Below the pieces are notes generated by a model that made no database searches, was not told where the DNA came from, and saw nothing but the letters and a program-made list of their open reading frames with translations. A program made the translations under genes and the position numbers. From Burkholderiales bacterium C2 (GTDB lineage Bacteria; Pseudomonadota; Gammaproteobacteria; Burkholderiales; Burkholderiaceae_C): a DNA stretch of 64,000 nucleotides. Positions 49,049-58,023 of this stretch are shown one piece after another. Every line of letters begins with the position of its first letter. Positions within the stretch are counted from its first letter, which is position 1. The stretch is taken from assembly GCA_005503085.1 (NCBI GenBank), contig SCOI01000001.1, forward strand, positions 372,001-436,000. The letters are read 5' to 3'.

Positions 49049-51310
49049 ATGACATCCTCTCGTATCAAGGCGCAGCGCGCCAAGCTTGCCAGTCACTCCC
49101 AGGCGGCCACCATGCCCGCCGGTACCCGCGCCGATGCCCGCGCCAAGACAGGGCGCCTGAGCCTGCTGGCCACCCTGGTGGCACTGGCCCTGCCGAGTCT
49201 GGCCCAAGCACCACAGGGGGCGCAGGAGCCGGCTCCGGAAGTGAACGATGCAGCGGTCTTGCCGGTCGTGAAGGTCAAGGCGCGCAGTACCCATGAAAGC
49301 CAGTCCTACACCGCCGGTGCCAGCCAGTCCGCCACCGGCCTGACCCTGTCGCTGCGCGACACCCCGCAGTCGGTGACCGTGATCACCCAGCAGCGCATCA
49401 GCGATCAGGCGATGCGCCAGGTGGCCGATGTGCTGCAGGGCACACCCGGACTGTCGTACAAGGACACCGACCGCGGCCGCAACAGCCTGTCGGTGCGCGG
49501 CTTCGAGATCGACAACTACCAGTACGACGGCGTGCCGGTCGAGAAAATCAATATCGGCGGCGAGAACGACAGCACGGTGATCTATGAGCGCGTCGAGGTC
49601 GTGCGCGGCTCCACCGGTTTGCTCAGCGGCGCCGGCAACCCCTCGGCGGCCATCAATCTGGTGCGCAAGCGCGCCGACAGCAAGGTCTTCGCCGGATCGG
49701 TCCAGGCCAGCCTGGGCAGCTGGCAGCACCGGGGTCTGACTGTGGACCTGTCCACCCCGCTGAGCGAGGACGGCCGGGTGCGGGGCCGGGTGGTTGCCAG
49801 TCATGAACGGCAGCATGCCTTCATCGACCTCGAGAACACCAGGCGCAGCGTGCTGTACGGCGTCATCGATGCCAACCTCGGCACGGCCACACGGCTGAGC
49901 GTCGGCGCCAGCAGCCAGGACGACAAGCGCAATGGCGTCTACTGGGGCGGCCTGACCTACTGGTATGCCGATGGCAGCCCTACCCGCTGGGATCGCAGCA
50001 AGACCACGGCCACGCGCTGGAATCAGTGGGACACGCGCCAGCAAACCGCCTTCGCCAAACTGAGCCACCAGTTCGAGAACCTCTGGCGCGTCAGCCTGGA
50101 CCTGAACCACTTCAAGCAGCGCGAGGAGTCGATGCTGCTCTGGATAACCGGCCTGCCTGACCGCAACACCGGTCTGGGCCTGAACGCCATGCCCTATCGC
50201 TACCGCGCCGAGCCGACCCAGAACCAGCTGGCTCTGACGGCCAGTGGCCCCTTCCGGCTGTGGGGCCGCGCCCATGAGCTGAGCCTGGGCCTGAGCCATA
50301 GCCGTGCCAAGGCCGGTTGGGACAATGGGGAACCGCTGGACAAGCAGCAGGCCCCGGTCGGCGACTTCAATCGCTGGGATGGCTCCTATGCGCGGCCGGC
50401 GATGAAGGCCCTGGAAGTCGGCAGCAGCGATGCCACCATCCAGTCCGGCGCCTATGCGGCGGCCCGGCTGCAACTGAGCGACCCATTGAAGCTGATACTC
50501 GGCGGTCGTATCAGCCATTGGAAGAAGGAGCACAAGGTCGGCCTCTGGACTCCCGAGGCCTTCACGATCGAGCACAAAGGCGAGTTCACCCCCTATGCGG
50601 GCCTGATCTTCGACCTGAACAAGGAGCTGTCCCTCTACGCCAGCTACACCGACATCTTCAAGCCGCAGAACGAGCGCGACCGCCACGGCAAGTACCTCGA
50701 CCCGCTGCGCGGCAAGAGCTATGAGGGCGGCATCAAGGGCGAGTTGCTGGACGGCCGGCTGAATGCCTCGGCCGCGGTATTCCGCGTCGACCAGGACAAT
50801 TTCGCCGAGCCGGATCCGGGCCAGTTCATCCCCGGCACCACCACCCCGGCCAAGCGCGCCGGCCAGGGCGTGCGCTCGCAGGGCTGGGAGCTGGAGCTGG
50901 CGGGCGAGTTGGCGCCGGGCTGGAGCCTGAGCGCCGGCTGGACCCACTTCTCGACCAAGGACGGCCAGGGCGTGCAAGCGGCGCTGGACCATCCGCGCCG
51001 TCAGCTCAAGCTGTTCAGCAAGTACACCCTGGGCGGCCGCCTGCAGGGCTTCAGCGTCGGCGGCGGCGTCAACTGGGAGAGCGCGCAGCTCACGCGTCTG
51101 GAAAATCCCGTCAGCAAGGTCAACGAGCATGTCGGCCAGCCCAGTTATGCGCTGGTGGATCTGATGCTCAGGTACGAGTTCAGCAAGAAGCTCTCGCTGC
51201 AGGCCAATGTCGACAATCTGCTGGACAAGAAGTACTACAGCAGCGGTTGGAGCGGCTACACCTACGGCAAGCCGCGCGGCCTGACCCTGACACTCAGCCA
51301 CACGCTCTGA
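49049..51310 (+). CDS. TonB-dependent siderophore receptor
   Basis: A 753-residue outer membrane receptor that imports ferric siderophores using TonB energy. After a signal region (hydrophobic stretch RLSLLATLVALALPSLAQA near 36-54) comes a possible TonB box around LPVVKVKARS. The plug domain (about 85-200) shows LRDTPQSVTVITQQRISDQ and VRGFEIDNYQYDGVPV. The 22-strand barrel follows, with YASYTDIFKPQNERD and NVDNLLDKKYYSS, and the C-terminus ends TLTLSHTL, a typical terminal beta strand. The type resembles FpvA/FhuE/FoxA receptors. There is no N-terminal signalling domain and no FecIR pair nearby, so the Fur-like site is the probable control. The exact start among several codons is uncertain. 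Confidence 0.92.
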   Translation: MTSSRIKAQRAKLASHSQAATMPAGTRADARAKTGRLSLLATLVALALPSLAQAPQGAQEPAPEVNDAAVLPVVKVKARSTHESQSYTAGASQSATGLTLSLRDTPQSVTVITQQRISDQAMRQVADVLQGTPGLSYKDTDRGRNSLSVRGFEIDNYQYDGVPVEKINIGGENDSTVIYERVEVVRGSTGLLSGAGNPSAAINLVRKRADSKVFAGSVQASLGSWQHRGLTVDLSTPLSEDGRVRGRVVASHERQHAFIDLENTRRSVLYGVIDANLGTATRLSVGASSQDDKRNGVYWGGLTYWYADGSPTRWDRSKTTATRWNQWDTRQQTAFAKLSHQFENLWRVSLDLNHFKQREESMLLWITGLPDRNTGLGLNAMPYRYRAEPTQNQLALTASGPFRLWGRAHELSLGLSHSRAKAGWDNGEPLDKQQAPVGDFNRWDGSYARPAMKALEVGSSDATIQSGAYAAARLQLSDPLKLILGGRISHWKKEHKVGLWTPEAFTIEHKGEFTPYAGLIFDLNKELSLYASYTDIFKPQNERDRHGKYLDPLRGKSYEGGIKGELLDGRLNASAAVFRVDQDNFAEPDPGQFIPGTTTPAKRAGQGVRSQGWELELAGELAPGWSLSAGWTHFSTKDGQGVQAALDHPRRQLKLFSKYTLGGRLQGFSVGGGVNWESAQLTRLENPVSKVNEHVGQPSYALVDLMLRYEFSKKLSLQANVDNLLDKKYYSSGWSGYTYGKPRGLTLTLSHTL

Positions 51311-51360
51311 TCGGTCCTGCGGCGGCCGGCTGCCGATTTGCAAGGACAATGCGCGCCACC

Positions 51361-51834
51361 ATGAGCGAAGCCGGCCCCCTCGACACCATAGACCGCAGAA
51401 TCATCGAGATCCTGCAGCGCGACGGCCGCCTGTCCAATGTGGACCTGGCGTCCCGCATCCATCTGTCGCCGCCGCAGACCCTGCGCCGTGTCAAGCAGCT
51501 GGAGGAACGCGGCGTGCTGCGCGGCTACCGGGCCATGGTGCAGCCGGCCACGCTGGGCCTGGGCGTGACCGCCTTTGTCAGCCTCAATATCGAGGCCGAC
51601 GCCTTCGGCCGCGTGCGCGAGATCGAGGCCCTGATCCGCGACTTCCCCGAGATCCTGGAATGCCACACCGTCTCGGGCGACTGCGACTATCTGCTGAAGG
51701 TCGTCGCCGCCGACCTGAAGAGCCTGTCGCAGTTCCTGACGGACCGGCTGATGCAGCTGCCCGGCGTCGCCGACATCCGCTCGATGATCTGCCTGGAAGA
51801 AATCAAGCCGCCGGCCCCGCTGCCGGTGCGCTGA
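51361..51834 (+). CDS. Lrp/AsnC-family transcriptional regulator
   Basis: A 157-residue regulator that senses amino acids. The helix-turn-helix comes first (IDRRIIEILQRDGRLSNVDL, then IHLSPPQTLRRVKQLEERGVL), followed by the RAM/AsnC effector domain with HTVSGDCDYLLKVVAADLKSL (partly shown, about 103-125). The start could be the ATG at 51349 or 51361; AAGGA lies two bases before the first and 14 before the second, so neither spacing is ideal. Its 3' end overlaps the convergent LysR gene by 32 bases. Target genes are unknown; the receptor gene upstream ends 50 bases away. Confidence 0.9.
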   Translation: MSEAGPLDTIDRRIIEILQRDGRLSNVDLASRIHLSPPQTLRRVKQLEERGVLRGYRAMVQPATLGLGVTAFVSLNIEADAFGRVREIEALIRDFPEILECHTVSGDCDYLLKVVAADLKSLSQFLTDRLMQLPGVADIRSMICLEEIKPPAPLPVR

Positions 51835-52720
51835 GCGGGCCGGCGAATTCCTGCCTGACCCATTCACGCAGCCGCACGGTGGCCGGACGCTCGGCCGCAC
51901 GCGGGCTGTAGACCAGGTCGAAGCGGTAGCCCGGCAGCAAGGCCTCGAAAGGCCGCAACAGTGCACCCGAGGCCAGTTCCTCCGCCACCAGGGTCAGGCT
52001 CAGCAGGCCCACGCCCTGCCCTGCCAGGGTCGCTTGCACCGCATGGATCTCATCGGTGAAGGACAGGCTCTGCCCGAGCCCGAGGTCGCCGCCTGTCAGA
52101 TCGGCCCAGCGGCGCCAGCTGGGCGTGCGCGGATCGTCTCGCACCCTGGCGCCCCAGTCGAAGTCCAGCAGGGCGACGCCGCTCAGTCCGGCCCTTGCGG
52201 CGGCGGCCAGGGCCGGCACGCACACCGGCGCGAAATAGTCCTGGATCAGGGGTTCGACGACCAGGCCCGGATAGTGCCCGCTGCCGTAGCGGATCGCCGC
52301 ATCGGCCTCGCCGTCGAGATCCACCAACTCGTTGCTGGCACTGAGCCGCAGCTGCCAGTCGGGGTAGCGGGCATGGAAAGCGCCCACGCGAGGCGCCAGC
52401 CGCCGGGCCATGAAGGCCACGGTGGACGACAGCGTGGCCAACTGCCCGCCCGGCTTGTGGCGCAGCGACTCCAGCGCCCGCTCGAAGTCATCCAGCCCCT
52501 CGCGCAGCACAGGGTAGAGCCGCGCGCCCTGCGCGGTCAGCATCACCTGGCGGGTGCCGCGCTCGAAGAGCTTGAGGGACAGATAGCTTTCGAGCTGCTT
52601 GATCTGATGGCTGACCGCCGTCGGGGTCACATGCAGCTCCGCGGCCGCATCCTTGAAGCTCAGGCGCCGCGCTGCGGCTTCGAAGGCCCGCAGCATGCCC
52701 AGGGGTGGTAGTTTTCGCAT
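51803..52720 (-). CDS. LysR-family transcriptional regulator (GcvA-like)
   Basis: A 305-residue LysR-type regulator. The N-terminal helix-turn-helix reads LRAFEAAARRLSFKDAAAELHV and SHQIKQLESYLSLKLFER; the rest is the periplasmic-binding-protein-like effector domain. The form LPPLGMLRAFEAAAR is typical of the GcvA subgroup. It is divergent from the Rid/ene-reductase operon with a 137-base gap containing a TTCA-N9-TGAA site, which suggests that it controls that operon. The effector cannot be inferred. The 3' end overlaps the Lrp-type gene. Confidence 0.92.
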   Translation of the reverse strand: MRKLPPLGMLRAFEAAARRLSFKDAAAELHVTPTAVSHQIKQLESYLSLKLFERGTRQVMLTAQGARLYPVLREGLDDFERALESLRHKPGGQLATLSSTVAFMARRLAPRVGAFHARYPDWQLRLSASNELVDLDGEADAAIRYGSGHYPGLVVEPLIQDYFAPVCVPALAAAARAGLSGVALLDFDWGARVRDDPRTPSWRRWADLTGGDLGLGQSLSFTDEIHAVQATLAGQGVGLLSLTLVAEELASGALLRPFEALLPGYRFDLVYSPRAAERPATVRLREWVRQEFAGPLSAPAAGPAA

Positions 52721-52740
52721 CGGTCGACAGCTTACTTTAA

Positions 52741-52757
52741 TTCATCCATCACCTGAA
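52741..52757. promoter_or_regulatory. LysR-type box TTCA-N9-TGAA
   Basis: An interrupted palindrome with a T-N11-A core lies 21 bases upstream of the LysR gene start and about 100 bases before the divergent Rid gene. Both position and symmetry match LysR-regulator recognition sites. Confidence 0.55.
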
Positions 52758-52857
52758 TATTGAACGTTTGTCAGGCCTAACACCGAGAGAGAAACTGGCT
52801 TTCACTGGTGGAGATCGGCTTCACCAGATGATCTCAAATCACCCATCGAGAAAGCCC

Positions 52858-53262
52858 ATGAAACGCCAGCAAGTCCACACCCTGCCCGATCCCTATGCGC
52901 CCTACCTGCTGTCCCAGGCCATCAAGGCAGGCGGTCTGGTCTATGTGTCCGGCCAGGCCGGCGTCGGCGATGACGGCCGCATCGTCGGCGACGGCGATTT
53001 CGACCGGCAGGCCGAGCAAGCGATGCTGAATCTGCGCCGCGCGCTGCTGGCCGCCGACTCCGACCTGTCCCAGATCGTCAAGGTGACGATCTTCCTGACC
53101 TCGATGGCACATTTCCCCAAGATCGTCGCGCTGCGCCGCCGCTGGTTCAGCGCGCCCTATCCGGCCGACACCATCGTCGAGGTCTCGGCGCTCTACACGC
53201 CGGAGGCGATGATAGAGATCGAGGCCATTGCCATCGCCGACACCACCGGGGCCGACGCATGA
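52858..53262 (+). CDS. Rid-family protein lacking the catalytic arginine
   Basis: A 134-residue member of the RidA/YjgF/UK114 family, starting MKRQQVHTLPDPYAPYLLSQ. RidA proper hydrolyses reactive enamines and imines and requires Arg105 (E. coli) in PARSCVEV. Here the aligned segment reads PADTIVEV, with Asp104 in place of that arginine, while the flanking IEIEAIAIA is conserved. It thus belongs to the Rid subfamilies without the arginine, whose reactions differ and are poorly known. GAGAAAG precedes the ATG at 52858. The stop overlaps the ene-reductase start, so the two are coupled and probably act in one pathway. Confidence 0.88.
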   Translation: MKRQQVHTLPDPYAPYLLSQAIKAGGLVYVSGQAGVGDDGRIVGDGDFDRQAEQAMLNLRRALLAADSDLSQIVKVTIFLTSMAHFPKIVALRRRWFSAPYPADTIVEVSALYTPEAMIEIEAIAIADTTGADA

Positions 53263-54368
53263 GCACCCACGATGCCCTGTTCCAGCCCTGGCGCCTCGGC
53301 CGCCTGAGCCTGCCCAACCGACTGGCCCTCGCGCCGATGACCCGGGTCAGCGCGACGCCGGACGGTCTGGCCAGCGCAGCGATGCAGCGCTACTACCAGC
53401 GCTTCGCCCAAGGTGGCTTCGGCCTGCTGATCACCGAGGGCCTCTACACCGACCAGGCCTTCTCGCAGGGCTATGCCGGGCAGCCAGGCCTGAGCGATGC
53501 CCGTCAGGCCAAGGCCTGGCGGCCCATCGTCGACGCCGTGCATGAGGCGGGCGGCGCCATCGTGGCGCAGCTGATGCATGCGGGTGCTCTGTCCCAGGCC
53601 AATCGCTTCCGTGACGCCAGCGTCGGCCCTTCGGCCATCCAGCCCAAGGGCGAACAGATGGCCTCCTATCACGGCAGCGGCCCCTACCGGCTGCCGCGGG
53701 CCATGTCGGAGGCAGAGATCGCCGACGCCGTGGACGGCTTCGCGCAGGCCGCGCGGCTGGCGGTCGAGGTGGCCGGTTTCGACGCTGTCGAGATCCATGG
53801 CGCCAACGGTTATCTGCTGGACCAGTTCCTGACCGACTACAGCAACCAGCGCGAGGATGGCTGGGGTGGCGACATCGTCGGCCGGGCCCGGCTGAGCCTC
53901 GAGGTCAGCCGGGCCGTGCGCCGGGCGGTCGGGAGTGAGGTGCCGGTGGGTCTGCGCCTCTCGCAGTCCAAGGTCAATGACTTCGAGCACCGCTGGGCCG
54001 GCGCCGAGGCCGATGCGCTGCGCCTGTTCGGCACGCTGGCCCAGGCCGATCTCGACTATCTGCATCTGACGGCCTACGAGGCCTGGCGGCCAGCCTTTGG
54101 CAGCGAGGGCCCCAGCCTGACAAGCCTGGCCCGCCGCAGCCTGCCCACGCTGAGTCTGATCGCCAACGGCGGCCTGCACGAGCCCGAGCGTGCCCTGCAA
54201 AGCCTGGGCGACGGGGCCGATCTGGTGGCACTGGCGCGGGGCGCGCTGGCCAACCCCGACTGGCCGCAGCGGCTCAGGCGGGGCCTGGCGCTCAAGACCT
54301 TCGATCCGGCGCTGCTGTCGCCCCAGGCGGGCATCAAGGCCTCGGAGCTCGATCAACCACGTGGGTGA
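53259..54368 (+). CDS. Old Yellow Enzyme family NADH:flavin oxidoreductase
   Basis: A 369-residue FMN-dependent TIM-barrel oxidoreductase that would reduce activated C=C bonds. LFQPWRLGRLSLPNRLALAPMTR is the standard start, QLMHAGALSQANRF (about 106-119) binds FMN, and EIHGANGYLLDQFLTDYSNQR (in part, about 172) contains the substrate-binding His/Asn pair. The late LIANGGLHE and ALARGALANPDWP segments bind FMN phosphate. The ATG at 53259 overlaps the Rid stop. The 3' end overlaps xerD by 16 bases on the opposite strand. Substrate is unknown; with a Rid partner, a nitrogenous unsaturated compound is conceivable. Confidence 0.92.
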   Translation: MSTHDALFQPWRLGRLSLPNRLALAPMTRVSATPDGLASAAMQRYYQRFAQGGFGLLITEGLYTDQAFSQGYAGQPGLSDARQAKAWRPIVDAVHEAGGAIVAQLMHAGALSQANRFRDASVGPSAIQPKGEQMASYHGSGPYRLPRAMSEAEIADAVDGFAQAARLAVEVAGFDAVEIHGANGYLLDQFLTDYSNQREDGWGGDIVGRARLSLEVSRAVRRAVGSEVPVGLRLSQSKVNDFEHRWAGAEADALRLFGTLAQADLDYLHLTAYEAWRPAFGSEGPSLTSLARRSLPTLSLIANGGLHEPERALQSLGDGADLVALARGALANPDWPQRLRRGLALKTFDPALLSPQAGIKASELDQPRG

Positions 54369-55267
54369 TGCGCTGCGTGGATCGCCTTCAGCCGCTCGCG
54401 GGCCACATGGGTGTAGATCTGCGTGGTTGACAGATCGGCATGGCCCAGCAGCAGCTGCACCGCGCGCAGATCGGCGCCGTGGTTGAGCAGATGGGTGGCG
54501 AAGGCGTGGCGCAGCGTGTGCGGTGACAGCGGCGCGGTGATGCCGGCCTGCAGCGCGTACTTCTTGACCAGCTTCCAGAACATCTGCCTCGTCATGCCCT
54601 CGCCGCGGATCGTGACGAACAGCGCGTCGCAGCGCTGGCCCTTCAGCAGGGCCGCCCTCGCCTCCTGCAAGTAGCGCAGCAGCCAGCTGTGCGCCTCCTC
54701 GCCGAAGGGCACGAGGCGCTCCTTGGCGCCCTTGCCGGTGATGCGCAGCACCGCTTCCTTGAAGCCCACATGCACGCTCTTGAGCTCGACCAGTTCGCTG
54801 ACCCGCAGGCCGCTGGCATACATCAGTTCCAGCATCGCGCGGTCGCGCAGGCCCAGCGTGTCCTCCACCTCGGGCGCGGCCAGCAAGGCCTCGACCTGGG
54901 CTTGGCTCAGCACCTTGGGCACGCGCAGCGGCTGCCGGGCATTGGCCAGACGCAGGGTCGGGTCCTCGGCCAGCGCCTGCTCGCGCAAGGCCCAGCGGTA
55001 GTAGCGCTTGAAAACGCTCAGGCGCCGGTTCGAGCTGGTCGCGCGGCTGCCCTCATGGCGGGCCGCCGCATAGCCCAGCAGATGCAGCTCCCGCGCGCCG
55101 TCCAGCGCCAGGCCATGCGCCTGCGCCAGCCAGTCGGCCAGCAGACTCAGATCGCGCCGGTAGGCCGCCAGCGTATTGGCAGCCAGACCGTCCTCGATCC
55201 ACAGCATCTCGACAAAGCGCGCGATCGCCGCCTCGCTGGCGGCACGCGCAGCCGATCCCTTGTCCAT
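54353..55267 (-). CDS. xerD: Tyrosine recombinase XerD
   Basis: XerD with XerC resolves chromosome dimers at dif. The 304-residue protein has an N-terminal SAM-like core-binding domain ([23 protein letters not shown] in part) and a catalytic domain with Arg in [12 protein letters not shown], His and Arg in [14 protein letters not shown], His in [11 protein letters not shown] and nucleophile Tyr in [10 protein letters not shown]. This is the full R-H-R-H-Y set. The ATG at 55267 is preceded by GGAAGG. The sequence is of the housekeeping XerD type, not a phage integrase, and no att site is seen nearby. Confidence 0.93.
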   Translation of the reverse strand: MDKGSAARAASEAAIARFVEMLWIEDGLAANTLAAYRRDLSLLADWLAQAHGLALDGARELHLLGYAAARHEGSRATSSNRRLSVFKRYYRWALREQALAEDPTLRLANARQPLRVPKVLSQAQVEALLAAPEVEDTLGLRDRAMLELMYASGLRVSELVELKSVHVGFKEAVLRITGKGAKERLVPFGEEAHSWLLRYLQEARAALLKGQRCDALFVTIRGEGMTRQMFWKLVKKYALQAGITAPLSPHTLRHAFATHLLNHGADLRAVQLLLGHADLSTTQIYTHVARERLKAIHAAHHPRG

Positions 55268-55278
55268 CCCTGCCTTCC

Positions 55279-55306
55279 AAAGAGAAAGGGCGCACGCGGC
55301 GCCCTT
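55279..55306 (-). terminator. Hairpin terminator after the Bug receptor gene
   Basis: On the minus strand AAGGGCGC (55306-55299) and GCGCCCTT (55293-55286) form a perfect eight-base stem with a five-base loop, followed by TCTCTTT. It stands between the receptor stop and the xerD ribosome-binding site. Confidence 0.75.
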
Positions 55307-55328
55307 GGTCACTGCTGCAGCGCCCGGC

Positions 55329-56306
55329 TCAATCGAGCTTGAGCTTCTGCTGCTCGACCACCTTTTTGTAGACCTCGAACTCGGCCTTGGTCTGGGCCGT
55401 GAACTGCTCGGGCGTGTTGGCCACGATCAGCGAGCCGGTGTCCTCGATGCGCTTCTTCACATCGGGCATCTCGACGGTCTTCTTGACCGCCGCGGCAACC
55501 TTGTCGATCACCTCCTTGGGCAGGTTCTTCGGGCCATGGATGCCGTAATAAGCCATGCGATTGACCGGCTCCAGCCCGATTTCCTTGAATGTCGGCACAT
55601 TGGGCAGCACGGCCAGGCGATTCGGTGCGGCCACGACGATGGGGATCAGCCGGCCGTCCTTGATGAAAGGCAGGGCCGAGGGCAGGTTGTCGAAGATCAT
55701 CGGCACCTGGCCGGCCACCGTGTCGTTGAGCGCCGGGCCGGCGCCGCGATAGGGGATGTGCAGCACAAAGACATTGGCCAGGCTCTTGTAGAGCTCCATC
55801 TGCAGATGGCCGATGCCGCCGGTGCCCGAGCTGGCGAAGCTGTACTTGCCGGGGCTCTTCTTCAGCTCGGCGACAAAACCCTTGTAGTCGCGCGCCGGGA
55901 ATGAGGGATGCACCGCGATCACATTGGGCGTGGCCGCCACATTGATGATGGAGGTGAAGTCGGTCAGCGGGTTGTAGGGGATCTTGGGGTTGATCGCGGG
56001 GTTCGACGCGGTGGTCGACACCGTGGCCATGCCCAGCGTGTAGCCGTCCGGCGCGGCCTTGACGATTTCATTGGCGCCGATCGAACCGCCACCGCCGGCG
56101 CGGTTGTCGACCAGCAGGTTCTGGCCCAGATGGGCCTGGATCTTCTCGGCCAGCACGCGCGCGACGATATCGGTGGTGCCGCCCGGCGCAAACGGCACGA
56201 TCAGGCGCACCGGCTTGGCCGGATAGCTCTGGGCCAGGGCCAGCGGGGCGACCAGGGTAGCGGCGCTCAAGGCCACACAACGACGTATCCAGACTCGACG
56301 GCTCAT
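55329..56306 (-). CDS. Bug-family tripartite tricarboxylate transporter receptor
   Basis: A 325-residue periplasmic receptor of the TctC/Bug family, greatly expanded in Burkholderiales. Residues 1-25 are a signal peptide ([24 protein letters not shown]). [23 protein letters not shown] and [27 protein letters not shown], given in part, are the ligand-binding loops. AAAGGAG precedes the ATG at 56306. No TctA or TctB membrane subunits are adjacent, the usual orphan state. Ligand is unknown, generally a carboxylate. Confidence 0.93.
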   Translation of the reverse strand: MSRRVWIRRCVALSAATLVAPLALAQSYPAKPVRLIVPFAPGGTTDIVARVLAEKIQAHLGQNLLVDNRAGGGGSIGANEIVKAAPDGYTLGMATVSTTASNPAINPKIPYNPLTDFTSIINVAATPNVIAVHPSFPARDYKGFVAELKKSPGKYSFASSGTGGIGHLQMELYKSLANVFVLHIPYRGAGPALNDTVAGQVPMIFDNLPSALPFIKDGRLIPIVVAAPNRLAVLPNVPTFKEIGLEPVNRMAYYGIHGPKNLPKEVIDKVAAAVKKTVEMPDVKKRIEDTGSLIVANTPEQFTAQTKAEFEVYKKVVEQQKLKLD

Positions 56307-56414
56307 CAGCGGTCTCCTTTTATGAGGTAATTCTTGGGGCAGTTCATCGATGCTTCTGGCGCGATGCTAACCACCCCCATCGGGGCCTATGCTAGCGGAA
56401 CTACGTACAGGCCC

Positions 56415-57038
56415 TCAGTCGCCGGCGCCGCCCAGCAAGCCGGCCTTGAGCCGCTTGTCCACCGGTCGCTCGCCGAGAAACACCTTCAGCAAGGCCAGAT
56501 AGAACTCCGGCCCGGCAATCGCCGCGCCGATGGCTTTGCCGTTCAGGCTGATCACGGTGCCCTGTTCGGGCAGATAGTCCATATCGATCAGGTCCTTGCT
56601 GCGCACCTTGGCGACCGCGCGCAGCTGGGTGTTGAACTGCTCGATCTTGTCGGGCAGCGCGGCCTGCTCGGCCTCGCTGCAGTTGCGCCGCACGCCCTTG
56701 GCGATGGCCTTGACGAACTCCTCGGTGCCGACGTCCAGCAACATGCGGATGCGGATGCGCTTGGGGCCAGGTGTTGCGTAGACCGCCGCCGGCGTGCTGG
56801 CGCTGCGCCCCAGGTAGAGGGCCGCCAGATAGCCTTTGAGCACTGCCACCGCCCGCATGCCGACGCCGTTGAGCATCAGCGCGCTGCCACCCAGCTGCAG
56901 CTTGTCGTCGAACTCATAGCCCTCATAGCGGCGCGCCAGTGCCGGCGCATTGATGCCCAGACCCAGCAGCGCGGCCATGAGCAGGCGGCGTGGTCGGTTC
57001 GGCACGACCTCGCGGGGGACCCCAGGGAAAAAAGCCAT
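56415..57038 (-). CDS. Exported chalcone-isomerase-like protein
   Basis: A 207-residue exported protein with the bacterial chalcone-isomerase-like domain. A signal-like stretch (PRRLLMAALLGLGINAPALA, about 16-35) precedes the domain. KLQLGGSALMLNGVGMRAVAVLKGYLAALYLG, in part, and LPEQGTVISLNGKAIG are typical. Bacterial members are heme-binding or of unknown function and lack demonstrated chalcone isomerase activity. AAGGAGAG precedes the ATG at 57038. The gene is divergent from the AEC transporter with about 75 bases between. Confidence 0.87.
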   Translation of the reverse strand: MAFFPGVPREVVPNRPRRLLMAALLGLGINAPALARRYEGYEFDDKLQLGGSALMLNGVGMRAVAVLKGYLAALYLGRSASTPAAVYATPGPKRIRIRMLLDVGTEEFVKAIAKGVRRNCSEAEQAALPDKIEQFNTQLRAVAKVRSKDLIDMDYLPEQGTVISLNGKAIGAAIAGPEFYLALLKVFLGERPVDKRLKAGLLGGAGD

Positions 57039-57114
57039 ATCACTCTCCTTGCCCCAAGCCTAACGCAGCCGGCGCCCCACAGGCCGACAGCGCCCCGATG
57101 GCACACTGCCGGCC

Positions 57115-58023
57115 ATGCCTGCCGTACCTGTTGTTCCCGACTTCCTGCTGCTACTGCCCGACGCGCTGCTGATACTTTGCGGTTTTTTACTGTGCCGCTA
57201 CACGGCGCTGAACCGGCCGATCTGGGAGGCCACCGAGAAGCTGGTGTACTACCTGCTGTTCCCGGTGCTGCTGTTCAACTCCATCGTGCGCACGCCGCTG
57301 CAGCCGGCCGAGACCCTGAGCCTGGCCAGTGCCGGTGTGGCGGTGGTGCTGGCCGGTGTCGGGCTGGCCTATGGGCTGAAGCTCTGGCCCGGTGTCGATG
57401 CGCGCGCCCATGCCTCCGGCGCCCAGGTGGCTTTCCGCTTCAATTCCTATATCGCGCTGGCGCTGGCCGAGCGGTTGCAGGGCGCGCAGGGCGTGGCCTG
57501 GGTGGCCCTGCTGGTGGCGCTGTGCGTGCCGATCTGCAATGTGGCCGCCGTCTACCCGCTGGCCCGGCACGGCGGCCAGGGCCTGTGGCGCGAGCTGGCG
57601 CGCAACCCGCTGATCCTCAGCACCGTGGCCGGCCTGATCGCTAATCTGATGGGGCTGAAACTGCCCGAGGCCGCCGCGCTGACTTTGAACCGCATCGGCC
57701 TGGCCGCCCTGCCGCTGGGCCTGATGGCGGTGGGCGCCGGCCTGCGCTTCGGTGCGCTGCGCGATGCGCCGCGACTGGCCGCCGCGCTGCTGGCGATCCG
57801 CCATGCCGCCCTGCCCTTGCTGGCCCTGGGCCTGGGCCACGGGCTGGCGCTGCCGGCCGGTCAGCGTGTCGTGCTGCTGACCTTTGCGGCCCTGCCGACC
57901 GCGTCGAGTGCCTATGTGCTGGCCGCGCGCATGGGCGGCCATGCGGCCTTTGTGGCCGGCCTGGTGACCTTGTCAACCCTGGTGGGCATGCTCAGCCTGC
58001 CGTTCTGGCTGAGCCTGTTGTAG
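57115..58023 (+). CDS. AEC-family auxin-efflux-carrier-like transporter
   Basis: A 302-residue inner membrane protein with about ten helices, of the auxin efflux carrier (AEC) family that includes bacterial malonate and malate carriers. LILCGFLLCRYTALNRPIWEATEKLVYYLLFPVLLFNSI, given in part, is the N-terminal signature with the conserved Asn/Pro. FRFNSYIALALAERL lies in the fourth helix. The C-terminus contains LPTASSAYVLAARMGG. Its 3' end overlaps queG by 51 bases on the other strand. Substrate is unknown. Confidence 0.9.
   Translation: MPAVPVVPDFLLLLPDALLILCGFLLCRYTALNRPIWEATEKLVYYLLFPVLLFNSIVRTPLQPAETLSLASAGVAVVLAGVGLAYGLKLWPGVDARAHASGAQVAFRFNSYIALALAERLQGAQGVAWVALLVALCVPICNVAAVYPLARHGGQGLWRELARNPLILSTVAGLIANLMGLKLPEAAALTLNRIGLAALPLGLMAVGAGLRFGALRDAPRLAAALLAIRHAALPLLALGLGHGLALPAGQRVVLLTFAALPTASSAYVLAARMGGHAAFVAGLVTLSTLVGMLSLPFWLSLL

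Noticed and set aside
48061-49296. 411-codon plus-strand frame over marC and the Fur-like region.
   Set aside because: It runs antisense to marC and through two regulatory regions, with a His/Gln-rich composition and no family match.
54353-55267. xerD as the integrase of an integrated element.
   Set aside because: It has the housekeeping XerD length and motifs, ordinary chromosomal neighbours, and no direct repeats, tRNA or phage genes nearby.
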